Source of the DNA: Prorocentrum cordatum
Taxonomy: Eukaryota; Sar; Dinophyceae; Prorocentrales; Prorocentraceae
DNA length: 64,000 nt
NCBI GenBank assembly: GCA_963575745.1
Contig: CAUYUJ010012803.1
Location: 307,659 to 371,658, forward strand
Direction: 5' to 3'
Part shown: positions 1-9,948 of the stretch, piece by piece
How positions within the stretch are numbered: the first letter of the stretch is position 1
How the letters are laid out: each line of letters opens with the position of its first letter
Made by a program: the position numbers and the translations under genes
The notes under the pieces: model-generated
The model's database searches: none
Told to the model about the DNA's origin: nothing
What the model saw: only the letters and a program-made list of their open reading frames with translations

Positions 1-250
1 GCAAGAACTTCGCGGATTGAGGGCTGGTAATGTGTGGCTTTCGCCATCGCGACGCGCACATTCGTTTAAACATTGGCAAGATTTCCACGAATTGAAAGCG
101 GTTCGTTTTCAAAATGTGGCTCTCGACTTAGCGCTGCACACACCCGTCCTTAGAGGTTGCAAGGAGTTTCACGGACTGAGGGTGTTACCTTTCAACATGT
201 GGTACTCGCCTTAGCTCCGATCGCATTCGTGTTAAAACATTGCAAGTGTT
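1..250. repeat. 82-bp satellite (SatA), three diverged units
   Basis: Units begin near 14, 90 and 172; each carries a core like TTCAAAATGTGGCTCTCG followed by TTAGCGC and CACATTCGT and ends in TTTCACGGATTGAGGG. The same satellite recurs at 20704-21165. The array is cut by the window start, so its true length is unknown. No coding sense. Confidence 0.8.
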
Positions 251-545
251 CCCATGATTAACGTACCTGGAACGGTTTTTTTGGAGTGATGCACGATGGT
301 CAGCACGCTACAGTTACTACCAATTCGCGGTGTGGGAATTCCAGGAATGGTGTTCTGGCACGATTCAAGATCATTTAGACGCAACAATCAGGTTCATTAG
401 CCGAGAATGCTGGCACGCTCCAGGGGCCTCAACTGGTTGTGCCCCGGGACACTCCCTTCAGTGGACACGAACACTTGCAGGTGCACGTGAAAAGAGATCT
501 TGGGGTGAGGGTTTATTCCAACATCCACACTGACAGGAGAGCCTA
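251..545. other. Non-coding flank shared with 21166-21380
   Basis: After the satellite both loci run into a related sequence (CCCATGATTAACGTACC here, CCCATGATCAACGTACC at 21173), with matching blocks such as GTTCTGGCACGATTC and GCAACAATCAGGTT. The satellite and its 3' flank were therefore duplicated together. No gene is seen. Confidence 0.6.
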
Positions 546-775
546 GAATCGAATCGACAAGTCGGATCGGCGATCGAAATCAATCGGATCGGCGAAAATC
601 GGCAGCCGAATCGGGAAAAATCGAATCGGCGGAAATCGACAGCTTAGTAGGCCTCCAGTGAAGCATCGGAACCCAGATCGGAATCCACAGTCGAATCGAG
701 TTGGAATCGGAAGCCACCGAAGCCGAATCGCATCGAATCGGAGGCATCGAAACCAGCCCTGCACCGATCCTCCTC
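546..775. repeat. Degenerate GAATCG/GGATCGG repeat
   Basis: Irregular runs of GAATCG, TCGGATCGGCG and AAATCGG. The same sequence type recurs at 8815-9010 and more loosely at 61730-61870. It is non-coding and abuts a short CCTCCT tract at 770-815. Confidence 0.6.
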
Positions 776-987
776 CTCCTCCTTCTCCCTACTCCTCCCC
801 CCCCCGCCTCCCTCCTCAGCACCCCCCGCCAGGCTCTCGCTCGGGGCCGCACGGTGCACGGTCTCCACCAGCGACCACGCCTGCGCCACGTCCTCGGGGA
901 GGGGAGGGCGCGGCCGAGAGCGGAGCCTCGAGGAAAGAACAGCACGCCTCTGCGAGCACGGGGGAAACGGGTCCTGCCCTTCGTGGG

Positions 988-1205
988 CCCTGGAAACGAC
1001 AGGGCCGTTTTTTACCGGTTCCGTTTTGCTGCTTTTTTGCCGGTTCCGACGCTGTTGTTTCCGTCGCCGTTGTTTGATCGGTTCCGGCTCCGGTTCCAAT
1101 CCTGGAGCAGTTTTTTTGCCGTTCCCTGTCGCCGTTTTTTTGCCGTTTTCATTTTCAAGGGACACTTTTTCGGAAACGGTGAAAAACGGCCCTGCCGTTT
1201 CCGGG
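988..1205. mobile_element. Foldback element with about 32-bp inverted ends
   Basis: The left end CCTGGAAACGACAGGGCCG is the inverted complement of the right end CGGCCCTGCCGTTTCCGGGG, and the match continues inward (TTTTTACCGGTTCCG against CGGAAACGGTGAAAAA). The interior repeats CCGTT/CGGTTCCG motifs. GGGGAAACGGGTCCTGCC outside the left end and GGGGGAAGCGGGTCCTGCC outside the right end form a direct repeat. It appears once in the window. Confidence 0.6.
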
Positions 1206-1514
1206 GCTCGCATGGGGGAAGCGGGTCCTGCCAAGGCCACGGTAATGGCGATGTTGGTCAACGGCGATGTTGGGAATATGGTTGCCGCGACGCCGAGCCC
1301 GCGCAGAATGAACTGTTATGGGAAAAGACAGAGAAGCCGTTTCTACAACTGCGTGGGCCACGAAACACCCCCATCTACAATACATAAACCTACATTGACG
1401 TCACCTGCGTCGCCCTCACCGTGTCTACGGTTGAAGAAAGAACAACGCACTTTTGCGAACATAAGGGTAGCGGGTTCTGAGGGAAACGGGACCTGGGCCC
1501 TACAGCAATCCCGT
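1206..1514. other. Unassigned non-coding sequence
   Basis: No homopolymer array, inverted repeat or coding frame that I recognise. The long frames here lack a domain. Confidence 0.4.
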
Positions 1515-1632
1515 ATAATGGGGATGCGCGATAAGGATGCAAGGGCCTTGGAAGGCCATGTCGACACTGTGCGAGCGGGGCGCAGCCAGCGAAAGCGGCC
1601 AATGATGGGCCGAAGCGGAAGGACGCAAAAGT
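1515..1632. repeat. Dispersed repeat R115, copy 1
   Basis: A block of about 115 bp around GGATGCAAGGGCCTTGGAAGG and GATGGGCCGAAG. Related copies lie at 36848-36965 and 41938-42055. Copies diverge by roughly a quarter and I see no inverted ends. Confidence 0.65.
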
Positions 1633-1761
1633 TGTATTGGAAAAGTGTTCATCCGTACGATGAGGGCGAATAAGAGAAATATAATCTCCACCGCGACGTT
1701 GCGACGATGCCGCCGACGACAACGAAGACGACGACGAAACGTCGACGACGAAAATAACCGT

Positions 1762-2626
1762 GCATACATACACACATACATGCATGCATGCATGCATGCA
1801 TACAAACTGGGAGACTGACATACATGCATACATGCATGTGCATGTGTATGTATGTATGCATGTATGTCTGTATGGAAGGATGCATGGATGTATGGGAGGA
1901 TGGATGCATGGGCCCATGTATGCATGCGTACATGTGTGTATGTATGCATATATGTATGTATGTATGTATGAATGCATGTATGTATGTATGCATGGATTTA
2001 TGTATGTATATATGTATGTATGTATGTGTGTGTATGTATGTATGTATGTATGTATGTGTGTATGTATGTATGTATGTATGTATGTATGTATGTATGTATG
2101 TATGTATGTGTGTGTGGTTGTGTATGAATGTATGCCTGTACGCACGTACGTATGTACATATGCATTTATGTGTGCATGTATGTATACACATGTGTATGAT
2201 TGTGTTTGCAATGATTAATACATACATGCATGCATGTGTGCATGTACGCATGAAGTGCATGTGCATATGTATGTATGTGCGAGTGTGTGTATATGTATGT
2301 ATGCATGTATGCGTATGATTGTTTGTATGCATGTCAGTGTTTATGCAAATATGTATGTATGGATGCATGCATGTATGTCTGCATGAATGTGGATATGTAT
2401 GTACGTATGCATGTTTGTATGCATGTGCGAACGTATGGTTGTATGCATGCATGTATGTATGCATGTGTGTATGCACGTGTATGGTTGTATGCGTATGTTT
2501 GTGAACATGCGTGTGTGTAATATGGTTGTGTGTATGTGTGGCTGTATGCAGGTATGCATGTGTGCAACCATACACGTGTACCTGTGTATGTATATGTCTA
2601 TGTGTATATATATATATGTATGATAT
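1762..2626. repeat. TGTA/TGCA tetranucleotide microsatellite, about 0.86 kb
   Basis: Nearly pure (TGTA)n with TGCA and TGTG variants, finishing in a short TA run. The MYVCMYVC-type or HTYIHTYI-type frames through it are translations of the array and are not genes. Confidence 0.95.
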
Positions 2627-3865
2627 ACACGTATTTTGAACACGCGAACCGTGCCGTGCGGTCTCTGCGGGTTCGGCACTCGGCGGCCGAAACATCATGG
2701 AACGTCTGCCCACGACGCGGCAGGTTGGATACCGTATCTGGCAAGCTAAAGTCTGACCTGGCACACTTGCAGAGATGCACTCGAAATTCAACAAACTGCG
2801 TGAAACTGCAATGCGCAACACACTGTAGGAGGTTGCATCTCGAAGACAAATGTTCGGGCAAGCAGCCCGCGAAATGGCGGGTCTCACATTCCGGAAACTA
2901 CTTCGCAGCGGAAATGGAGGGCGCTCCTCCCTTTGCCCTTGCCCTTGGCCCAACGGCAATACTCGAAGCCTCATTGGCATACTTGGATCTGCGGCCGCGG
3001 TCAGGGCCAACTGTGAGGCCCAGCTCGCGCAGGAAGGCCAAACGCCTGGAAAATACGCCACATCTCCAAACATTGCGTCGCGCGGTTGGCTGCACACATC
3101 CAGTGGCAAGAGACCGTGCCATCGACGCAATCATCCTCCTCCACTCGCACGCCGATGCTCCGCGCAGCCCAGAGAGGGGCCCGCTGCATCGACCCACCCA
3201 AGCTTCCGAGCCGCGCAGGAGCCTTCTCGCTGGCCGTGTGTGCAGCCACCGTGCCGCTGGGCAAGGAAAGGGCGTGTCCTGAGGTCCTTTGCCAAGTTCC
3301 CGGGGCCTCAGTCTTCAGTCCTGAGGGTTTCAAGGGCATGAATTTTCTTGGGCACAAAGTGGCCCCGAGACGGGGCCCACAGCCTCCGTCTTCTCCAACA
3401 CCACACCCAATACTAAGCAACCTGCTTTCCAAGTGCACTTTGAGCAAGCACTTCTACTCAATCCCCTGCATATCCAACACCACAAGCATTACGTCTCCAA
3501 CAACACACATAGTACTCGACAGCCGTCTCCCCAAAACATCTGAAATCTCATTATACTGAACTCTCTTCGTCTCCACCCCCACTCCCACTACTCCGCAACC
3601 TCCGTCTGTACAAATCCCTACCGCGTCATTAATCGGACGACCGCGCACACTGTGAACCCTCGTTCCTGTTTCCTCGCCGGACCTTCCGAGAGAAAAGGGA
3701 AGCGCATGGTGCGCGCGGAGACCAATATGTTTGTGTATATTTACATATGTCTATATAGAAATGCATGTGTACGTGCGTACCACCGTGCCTCTTTGAATTC
3801 GATTTTGTAGTAAGGGCACACAGCCCAGGAACTCTGGGCGCTCTCGAAGCTTGGCGCGTGTTCCC
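2627..3865. other. Unassigned sequence, no gene recognised
   Basis: Mixed-composition DNA with several open frames of 60-160 codons but no domain. A block at 3250-3380 (GGGCGTGTCCT-AGGTC-TTTGCC, then GCCTCAGTCTTCAGTCC) resembles 14640-14740, so at least part is repeated DNA. Confidence 0.4.
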
Positions 3866-4015
3866 ACGTGACTTTCCTGGAGGCTCGAGGGCCCCAAGAC
3901 GAGCCCGCAGGGCCCCAAGAGCGCTCCAGATGGCCTGAAGACTGCCCAAGAGGCCCCCAAGACACCTCCAAGAGGGCTCCACCTGAAGCCCCCCATGTGG
4001 GCCCCAGCAGAAACA
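3866..4015. repeat. SatB satellite (CCAAGACGGCC type), short block
   Basis: Degenerate tandem copies of GGCCCCAAGACGAGCC, GGCCCCAAGAGCG and CTCCAAGAGGG. This is the same satellite as the long arrays at 7.7, 13.3-17.3 and 30.6 kb. Confidence 0.7.
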
Positions 4016-4135
4016 AGTCACTGACTGTTACATGTTTTCCCTCACATTCCCACTGGGGTTCTTGTTTTCTCTGGACACCCCCCGCGCAAGAACCTCAACC
4101 CCCCTCCCCCTCTCCGCCTCGCTCACGCATGCATC

Positions 4136-4335
4136 CCGTCTCATCATCATCACCATCGATCATCGTCACCATCCGTCATCGATAATTATCAGAATCGTCA
4201 CATATCATCATCATCACACTTCTCATTATCACCACCCTCATCATCAATCGATCAGTCATCATCTTCATCGTCATTCCCAGCACCCCTCACTCATTCACTC
4301 ATCATCACTCAGCCACTCATCATCACCACTCACTT
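4136..4335. repeat. Imperfect TCA/CAT trinucleotide tract
   Basis: Mostly TCATCATCA-like sequence with CACT and TCGT interruptions. Non-coding. Confidence 0.8.
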
Positions 4336-4505
4336 ACCCACTCCCTAGCTTGAACATTGGGGAAAGAACCAAGCGGGGGCTCGTGAGTGAGTGACTTGCG
4401 GGGAAGTCCCAAGCGGGACCTGTTTTCCCTATGGGGCCCGCACTTCACGTCGAATCCGAACGGGTCGTCCTCTGGCCGCGCTGGCGTGCGGGCGTCGTAT
4501 TAAGC

Positions 4506-4812
4506 GATGCGAGAGCCTTTTGGCCTCGTCAGGTATGCGAAGCTCTGGCCGCGTACGGCTCCTGTATGATCCAGCCGACATCGGCGAGAGCCTCTGGCCT
4601 CCTCAGCTGTGCGAGCCTCTGGCCGCACAGTTGGTTATCACTCAGTCGACGGCGAGAGCCCCTTGTCCTCGACAACTGCGCGAGCCTCTGGCAACGCATG
4701 CGTTTTTTTTTTGTGATAACATTTGTGTACGACGAGAACCTCTGGCGTCGTCAGCTGCGCGAGCCTCTGGCCGCGCAATTTGTTCCACGCGAGGGCCTCT
4801 GGCCTCGTGCAC
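4506..4812. repeat. Tandem repeat of GCGAGAGCCTCTGGCC modules
   Basis: About three irregular units of 110-130 bp, each pairing GCGAGAGCCTCTGGCCTC with TGCGCGAGCCTCTGGCCGC. Spacing varies, one unit holds a T run at 4697-4708, and no protein domain is present. Confidence 0.65.
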
Positions 4813-5278
4813 GGACGCGGGTTTCCGTCGCTCCCGTGCCTCGCGCGCCGAGTCCTGGAAACCAACTGCAGTTTCCCAAATTCGGTTCTGCGTCGGGGTC
4901 TCGAGGTACTGCGATCCTGCTGTCTCGGTATTTTGACCTGGGTTCCTTTTGTCGTGGTGGCTTCGCACTCTGATCTGATGAGAATAGCGCCGCGGATATG
5001 TAATATAGTTCGGCTTGTTTGTTTGTTCAATGCATTCTTATCGCTCTGTTTCTTTTCCAGTGGACTTTCTGCGTCCCGTTCCAGAGCGTTCTGGAACGCT
5101 CTCAGAGGGTTCTGGAACGCTCTGAAGAGGCCTCGGCGCCCAAGACATCCTCCAGAGCCGATGGATCTCAGAGATTCTCGATGTATCCTTCACCTGATGC
5201 TATCATCATCTAGGCTCCGTCTTACCTTTGCGTCTCTCCGAAAGTGGTCCAGAGCTCCCAGAGCCCCTGAACCGATCC
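4813..5278. other. Unassigned non-coding sequence
   Basis: Contains a short direct repeat GTTCTGGAACGCTCT at 5083-5125. CTTTGCGTCTCTCCGAA near 5226 recurs near 5524, on the other side of the adjacent foldback element. No gene seen. Confidence 0.4.
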
Positions 5279-5518
5279 AGGCCTCCCAGACTGGGTCCGA
5301 GCAGACGGGGTCGGAGGATCGCACCGCATCGCCGATGCATCGGCGATGCGGCTCGATGTGTGGCCCAATGTTCTCCACCCCGACGTCGCCGATGCATCGC
5401 CGATGCATCGCCGACGTCGCCGATACATAGCCGATGGATTGCCGATGCATCGGCGATGCATTGGCGCTGCGGTGCGATCCTTTGACCCAATTTATTCGGA
5501 CCCCATCTAGGAAGCCTC
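5279..5518. mobile_element. MITE-I copy: GATGCATCGGCGATGC foldback
   Basis: Inverted ends AGGCCTCCCAGACTGGGTC and its diverged complement (GACCCCATCTAGGAAGCCT) flank multiple palindromic GCCGATGCATCGGC blocks. The direct repeat CTTTGCGTCTCTCCGAA lies outside both ends. Other copies: 41726-41932 and 62749-62950. Confidence 0.7.
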
Positions 5519-5689
5519 TAATCTTTGCGTCTCTCCGAACCCCGACATCCGACGTCTCGATTTATTCGAGACACGGGCCCCGGACCTCCCGACCACTTCC
5601 CCGGGACCGGTTTTTCATCCCGAATCGCTTTTTGACGGTCCAGAGGCCCGGCGATGGCCTCGAGAGACCGAACACGCGGAAACATTGGG

Positions 5690-6335
5690 TAGGTGTGAAA
5701 TCCTCGTCGACCGTGTTTTATTATCTAAGAATGAAAAACCTAGGTTCATTATCTTGAATTGATACCCTATGGGATATTATCCTATTAATGGATCGGGCTC
5801 AGGCCCCCCCCCCCGGCCGAATCATTATCTTTCCGGCGTAATCACCCAAAATTTAAGATTCCAACATTATGGACCAAGGTTTTTTCAGTGCGGAACATAC
5901 TCTCAAACGGCGCCCCCCAGGCTCAATCATTATCATTCCAGAATAATTAGCCCGGGGTCAATATTCCGGAAACATTATAAATCCGGGTTTATTATCTCCT
6001 GGTGATAATAAACTAGGGAACCCGGGCCTGGGGGGAAAATCATATTCCTTTCATTCCGGAATTACGAAAACCGGGTTCATTATTCCCATGACATTATAAA
6101 CCCCAGTCGCTATTCCCGGAACATTATGAACCCAGGTTAATTCGTTTTTTGGGTGAATACCCCCAGAATATTAGTAACCAAGGTCTATAATGTTCCGGGG
6201 GGAACATTATGAACCCCAATCAAGATTCTCAGAACATTGAAACCCAGGTTCATAATGTTCCGGGCGAGACATCATGAACCCTGGTCAATAATCCCAGAAC
6301 GTTGTAAACCCATATTAATACATTTGAGGTCCATC
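5690..6335. repeat. Degenerate AT-rich satellite, ATTATGAACCC type
   Basis: About twenty irregular units near 30 bp mixing GGAACATTATGAACCC with AGGTTCATAATGTTCC, so units sit in both orientations and partly pair with each other. It is AT-richer than its surroundings and non-coding. Confidence 0.65.
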
Positions 6336-6409
6336 CTGCGGAAACACTTCCGTCCCGATTTTTCTTCGAGGCGCCCGATGTCTGTGAGAATGGTCCAGAA
6401 CTCCTGGGG

Positions 6410-6582
6410 TCGGGTCGGGCCTGTCCCCCCCCACAGGGGGATTCCGGACGACAAATTGAAAAAAAAAAAAAAAAAAAAAAACTCATAAATACTCCAAGGA
6501 GGAGTAAAACTAATGTTTTAAACATAGTCCTCATACTATTTTTGACTATTTGGGAATATTCCCAGGTGCAGGCCCGACTCAA
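6410..6582. mobile_element. MITE-A copy 1
   Basis: Ends TCGGGTCGGGCCTGTCC and GCAGGCCCGACTCAA are inverted. The 8-bp flanks TCCTGGGG (6402-6409) and TCCTGGGC (6583-6590) match at 7 of 8, a target-site duplication. The interior has a long A run (6460-6480) and AT-rich DNA. Confidence 0.8.
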
Positions 6583-6641
6583 TCCTGGGCCCCACGAAAG
6601 GACTGATCAGGGTGCCGTACCCGTCTGGGACCCCGCCAAGC

Positions 6642-6835
6642 TCGGGATTGGCCAAGAGGGGGGGGTCCAAGAGGGGGGGTGCAAATCATGACTGGCGGCA
6701 TGTGCGCGGCCCAGCGGGGGGGGCCAGGGACGTAATGAAATAAGAGGGGGCGCCATGAGATCTGAGGAAATATCATGGCCCACGCCATGATATCCACCCC
6801 CCCCTAGTCATCACCCCCCTCTTTTCCGCCCCCGA
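6642..6835. mobile_element. MITE-B copy a
   Basis: Runs from TCGGG to CCCGA, bounded by an exact 5-bp duplication CAAGC (6637-6641 and 6836-6840). It carries the family core GTGCAAATCATGACTGG, GTGCGCGGCCCAGCGG and an internal ATCATGGCCCACGCCATGAT palindrome, and ends TAGTCATCACCCCCCTC. Confidence 0.85.
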
Positions 6836-6935
6836 CAAGCGGGCGCTCGGCGGCGCGCCTCTGAGGGGACGGGGGTGGGGACAGGGGGCGCGGGCCTGCT
6901 CAGAGGGCTCCGAAGGCGACGACGCCGATGCAGCG

Positions 6936-6995
6936 CAGGAGGCGGAAGAGGAGGAGGAGGAGACGGAGGAAGAGGAGGAGGAGGAGGTGGAGGCC
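6936..6995. repeat. GGA trinucleotide tract
   Basis: Imperfect (GGA)n with GAC and GAA variants. Non-coding. Confidence 0.8.
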
Positions 6996-7003
6996 AGCCC
7001 CAG

Positions 7004-7207
7004 TCGGGCCGGGGAAAAGGGGGGGATAACAAACGGGGGGTTTGAGAATCAGCTCACGTAGCTGATTTTCCCGGCGCCTCCCAGCGCCGGGAGGCGCCCA
7101 TGTATCAAGGAATGGGCCCGGCGGCGGGGCCGAAACCAGCTGCATGCAGAATGCAGCAGATTTCGTACCCCCCCCCTTTCCCGATCCCCCCCGTTCGTTC
7201 GGCCCGA
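7004..7207. mobile_element. MITE-J copy 1
   Basis: Ends TCGGGCCGGGGAAAAGG and its inverted counterpart ending GTTCGGCCCGA; flanks CCCAG and CACAG match 4 of 5. The interior holds GCTCACGTAGCTGATTTTC and the GCGCCTCCCAGCGCCGGGAGGCGC hairpin. The second copy is at 34706-34901. Confidence 0.75.
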
Positions 7208-7289
7208 CACAGGGCTGGGAGCGCCAAGGAGGAGGCGGAGAAAGCCAGAAGAGACCGTGGACGGCGGAGGCCAGCCGCAAGGCAGAGAG

Positions 7290-7535
7290 CGCCCAGGAAG
7301 AGGTGGAAGAGGAGGAAGAGGTGAAAGAGGAGTCGCAGCCGTGCCGTGCCGGCCGTGGCGGTGAGGAGGATGAGGATGAGGAGGAGGAGGAGGACGAGAA
7401 GGAGGAGGAGCAGGAGGAGGAGGACGAGAAGGAGGAGGAAAACAAGGACGAGGAGAAGGAGGAGGAGGAAAAGGAGGAGGAGAAAGAGGACGAGGGGAGA
7501 CGAGAAGGACGAGGAGACGGATCGCGAAGATGACA
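7290..7535. repeat. GA-rich GGA/GAC tract
   Basis: A purine-rich imperfect trinucleotide array on the plus strand. The Glu/Arg-rich frames and their Ser/Pro-rich complements are artefacts of the array. Confidence 0.85.
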
Positions 7536-7689
7536 AGGAGGAGGGGCAGGCGAAACATAGGCCGATAGAAGGTCCCCCGCCAGCCAAGGCGACAATAACA
7601 ACTCGGGGGGGCACGCTAAACAGATTCTCATGTGGGGTCCGACCGTCGGAATCATTGTAGGATGTTAGCGTCCTCGCCTTTTCGGTCTC

Positions 7690-8125
7690 CCGACGTTCCA
7701 AGACGGCCCAAGAGACCCTCAAGAGGACCCCAAGACGGTCCGAGACGGCCCAATAGGCCTCGAACTTACGTTTCGAGCCAGCCGCCCAAAGATGACCCTC
7801 GAGACCGCCAGAAGCCCCCTCAGAGGCCCTCAAGAGGCCACAGGAGGCCCCCGACAGGGCCAAAAGAAACCCCAAGAGGCCCCGGAGGTACCCCACGGCT
7901 CCCCAGAGCCGCCTTCCGACGGACCTCCCAAGAGGTCCCCACGGGCATCCAGGAAACCTCTGGCCTACAAGCCAGGCGCAGTGGCGGGATAGGCCGAAGG
8001 CCGCTCGATATTGATTATCTTGCCGTCGCCGTGCTGATCCAGGGTTGCGAGAGGGCCCCTCGGGGTCTCTGGGGGCCGTCCACAGGCCGTTTTCGGGGCC
8101 TGCTGGACGGTCACGGGGCCTTCCG
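7690..8125. repeat. SatB satellite array
   Basis: Degenerate CCAAGACGGCCCAAGAG units. The leader TTCGGTCTCCCGACG at 7680 corresponds to the unit-boundary motif (TTCGGCC...CCGACGG) seen at 13.5, 15.2, 15.6 and 15.95 kb. Confidence 0.75.
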
Positions 8126-8330
8126 CTGTTGTCTGGGGACCGTGGGCCCAATGCAGACAGACAGACGGACAGAAGCCGGAGAAAGTCCCATAAGATGTCC
8201 CCATTCGGAGCTCGGTGGAGGCGCCGTAGCGCTGAAAATACCTGCGCCCAGCTCGAAAGCGCGTGGCAAGGTTCCCAAATCTAGTGTCATCTTTGCTATC
8301 TCTGCGAAGCGATCTTTGACTCTCCATCGA

Positions 8331-8545
8331 TTTGAACGCCCGCAATGGACACTGAAAAATGGGTACGTACGATGCCCAACACATGCTGTCCAACACCGAC
8401 AGCGGCCGCTGTTGGACAGGCGGCGTTCTGTCTCAAATGAACAGCGCCCGCAATGGCACGGCCAGCAACCCCTCCACAACATGAATGAGAAATGCTGTCG
8501 GTCTTCGTGCCCGTTCCTTCTGTACAAATTCCGATCGTGCCGACT
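8331..8545. mobile_element. MITE-C copy 1, diverged
   Basis: Left end TTTGAACGCCCGCAATGG, then AAATGGGTACGTACGATGCC and the diagnostic GACAGCGGCCGCTGTTGG core shared with 18303-18515 and 56352-56566. The right end has decayed. Confidence 0.7.
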
Positions 8546-8814
8546 CGGGTCTTGTGCGCTCTGGGCCCGAGGCCCAGAAGCACGGGGGCTCCCGGGCGCT
8601 TGTGGGCACTCTGGGCGGCTCGCGCTGCTTTCCATGGATGCGAGGCGGGGATTCATCCATATCCACCGCCTGGGAACCGACGTCCTGGTGCCCCCGCGGG
8701 AGGTGGGTATATGGATCTATGCTTGCCCCCTGGGGGCCCGAATCTGTCCATATTCACCGCCTGCCGAGGTCCCCGAAAATTGATCCTCCAGGCGGGCGGT
8801 GGTCATGTAAATCT
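8546..8814. other. GC-rich non-coding sequence
   Basis: Short related blocks ATCCATATCCACCGCC (8651) and CTGTCCATATTCACCGCC (8745) repeat about 95 bp apart. No gene recognised. Confidence 0.4.
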
Positions 8815-9010
8815 GCGCTGGATCGGATCGCGAAATCGGATCGGATCGAGAGCGGATCGAACCGCCGGCGAATCGTCCCGGATCGAATCGGCATCGCATC
8901 GCCGCGCCCCGCGTCTGGCTGGCCCTGGCCGATGCCGGTGAACAAAGCCGGATCGCATCGAATCGGAATCGCGGCCCCAGCCAGCGACTCGAATCGCATC
9001 GGACCGAATC
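8815..9010. repeat. GGATCGGATCG-type repeat
   Basis: Degenerate GGATCG and GAATCGCATC units as at 546-775, with no coding signal. Confidence 0.65.
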
Positions 9011-9016
9011 GTAGGC

Positions 9017-9173
9017 TCGGGCCGGGCATGTCCCCCTGCAGGCGGATCTCGAATGGCCGGAAGTTATGTATATATATATATATATATATATAGATACATG
9101 AGAAATCGTCGCCAGGCTATTTGTTTAAATTGTTTCTGGATATCCCCCCCGTAGGACGACAAGCCCGCCCTAA
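9017..9173. mobile_element. MITE-A copy 2, perfect target duplication
   Basis: TCGGGCCGGGCATGTCCCC at the left and ACAAGCCCGCCCTAA at the right, bounded by the exact 8-bp repeat TCGTAGGC (9009-9016 and 9174-9181). A TA dinucleotide run (9067-9092) lies inside. Confidence 0.88.
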
Positions 9174-9189
9174 TCGTAGGCGGCCCTGT

Positions 9190-9555
9190 CATGGATTTCT
9201 GGCCAGCGCTCGGACGTCCATCTCCCGTGCATGTTTCGGTTTCGTGCGTGTTTTTGTTGCTCGATGGTCCAGGATCGTCCTCAATGGTTCTCGCCGAGAG
9301 GAAATTAACCAGCCTGGAACATATCCCTATCCCTATGCTGGGCACCTCATCATCACGATGCCAATCTTAGGGATCCCCTTATTTTTTGAGGGCGGATCCC
9401 TAAGATTGTCATCGCCTTTTGGCGTGTCAATCTTAGGGATAAGGATACGTTCGAGGCTGGTAACATTTCCCGTGCATTTGTCGGTTTCGTGCGTGTTTTT
9501 TTTGCTCGATGGTCCAGGATCGTCCTCAATAATTGTTGCCGAGAGAAATCGGCGG
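9190..9555. mobile_element. Two MITE-E half copies flanking a MITE-D
   Basis: Both halves carry CCCGTGCATGTTTCGG or its variant, GTTTCGTGCGTG and GATGGTCCAGGATCGTCCTC (9215-9300 and 9465-9550). They lie in direct orientation around the MITE-D at 9309-9460. The left half retains CGCTCGGACGTCC; neither keeps a clean right end. Confidence 0.6.
9309..9460. mobile_element. MITE-D copy 1
   Basis: Ends CCAGCCTGGAACATATCC and GGATACGTTCGAGGCTGG are inverted. TAA lies immediately outside both ends, a likely 3-bp duplication. Inside, CAATCTTAGGGATCC pairs with GGATCCCTAAGATTG in a perfect stem. Further copies are at 38840-38992 and, in part, 18178-18242. Confidence 0.8.
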
Positions 9556-9712
9556 TGGACAAACCTCCCTTTAGTAAACCTCCCTTTACTGAAAACGGCC
9601 TAGGACCGAAACCCACGGACCCGGACCCGCAAAAATAACGGCCGCGACGCCGTCTCGCGAACAAAAAACGGCCAATTCCTCAATCGAAGTGTCAGGGTAG
9701 GAGGTCTATCGG
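9555..9712. repeat. Dispersed repeat R150, copy 1
   Basis: Shares CCCTTTA(G)TAAA, GAAAACG-CCT, AAAATAACGGCCGCG and AATTC-TAATCGA-GTGTCA-T with 18962-19112. No bounded ends. Confidence 0.65.
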
Positions 9713-9948
9713 ATGAATTTAGGAGCTCAAAACAACAAGGATTTTCAAAAACAAGGAATGTAACATTTTAGGTTGTCGCGTATATCTCCCAGCTCCGAGG
9801 CGTGGCAGAGAACAAAACAAGGAATTTGAACAACCAGGAAAGGCGCAGCGACGCGGCATGAAACAAAACGAGGTTTCTGCTAGCAGGATTAGGCACCACG
9901 AAATTTTGTGGGTGTGCTCGGCATCGCACTCCTAATTTTGCAAAGGAT
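9713..9948. other. Unassigned non-coding sequence
   Basis: Repeated AAAACAAGGAAT words (AACAAGGATT, AACAAGGAATGT, AACAAGGAATTT) but no gene. Confidence 0.4.

Noticed and set aside
1500-3130. Long minus frame rich in HTYIHTYI and its plus-strand MYVCMYVC counterparts
   Set aside because: Translation of the TGTA microsatellite.
4506-4812. CRISPR-like array
   Set aside because: Units are irregular in length with no constant repeat or spacer pattern, and the genome is eukaryotic.
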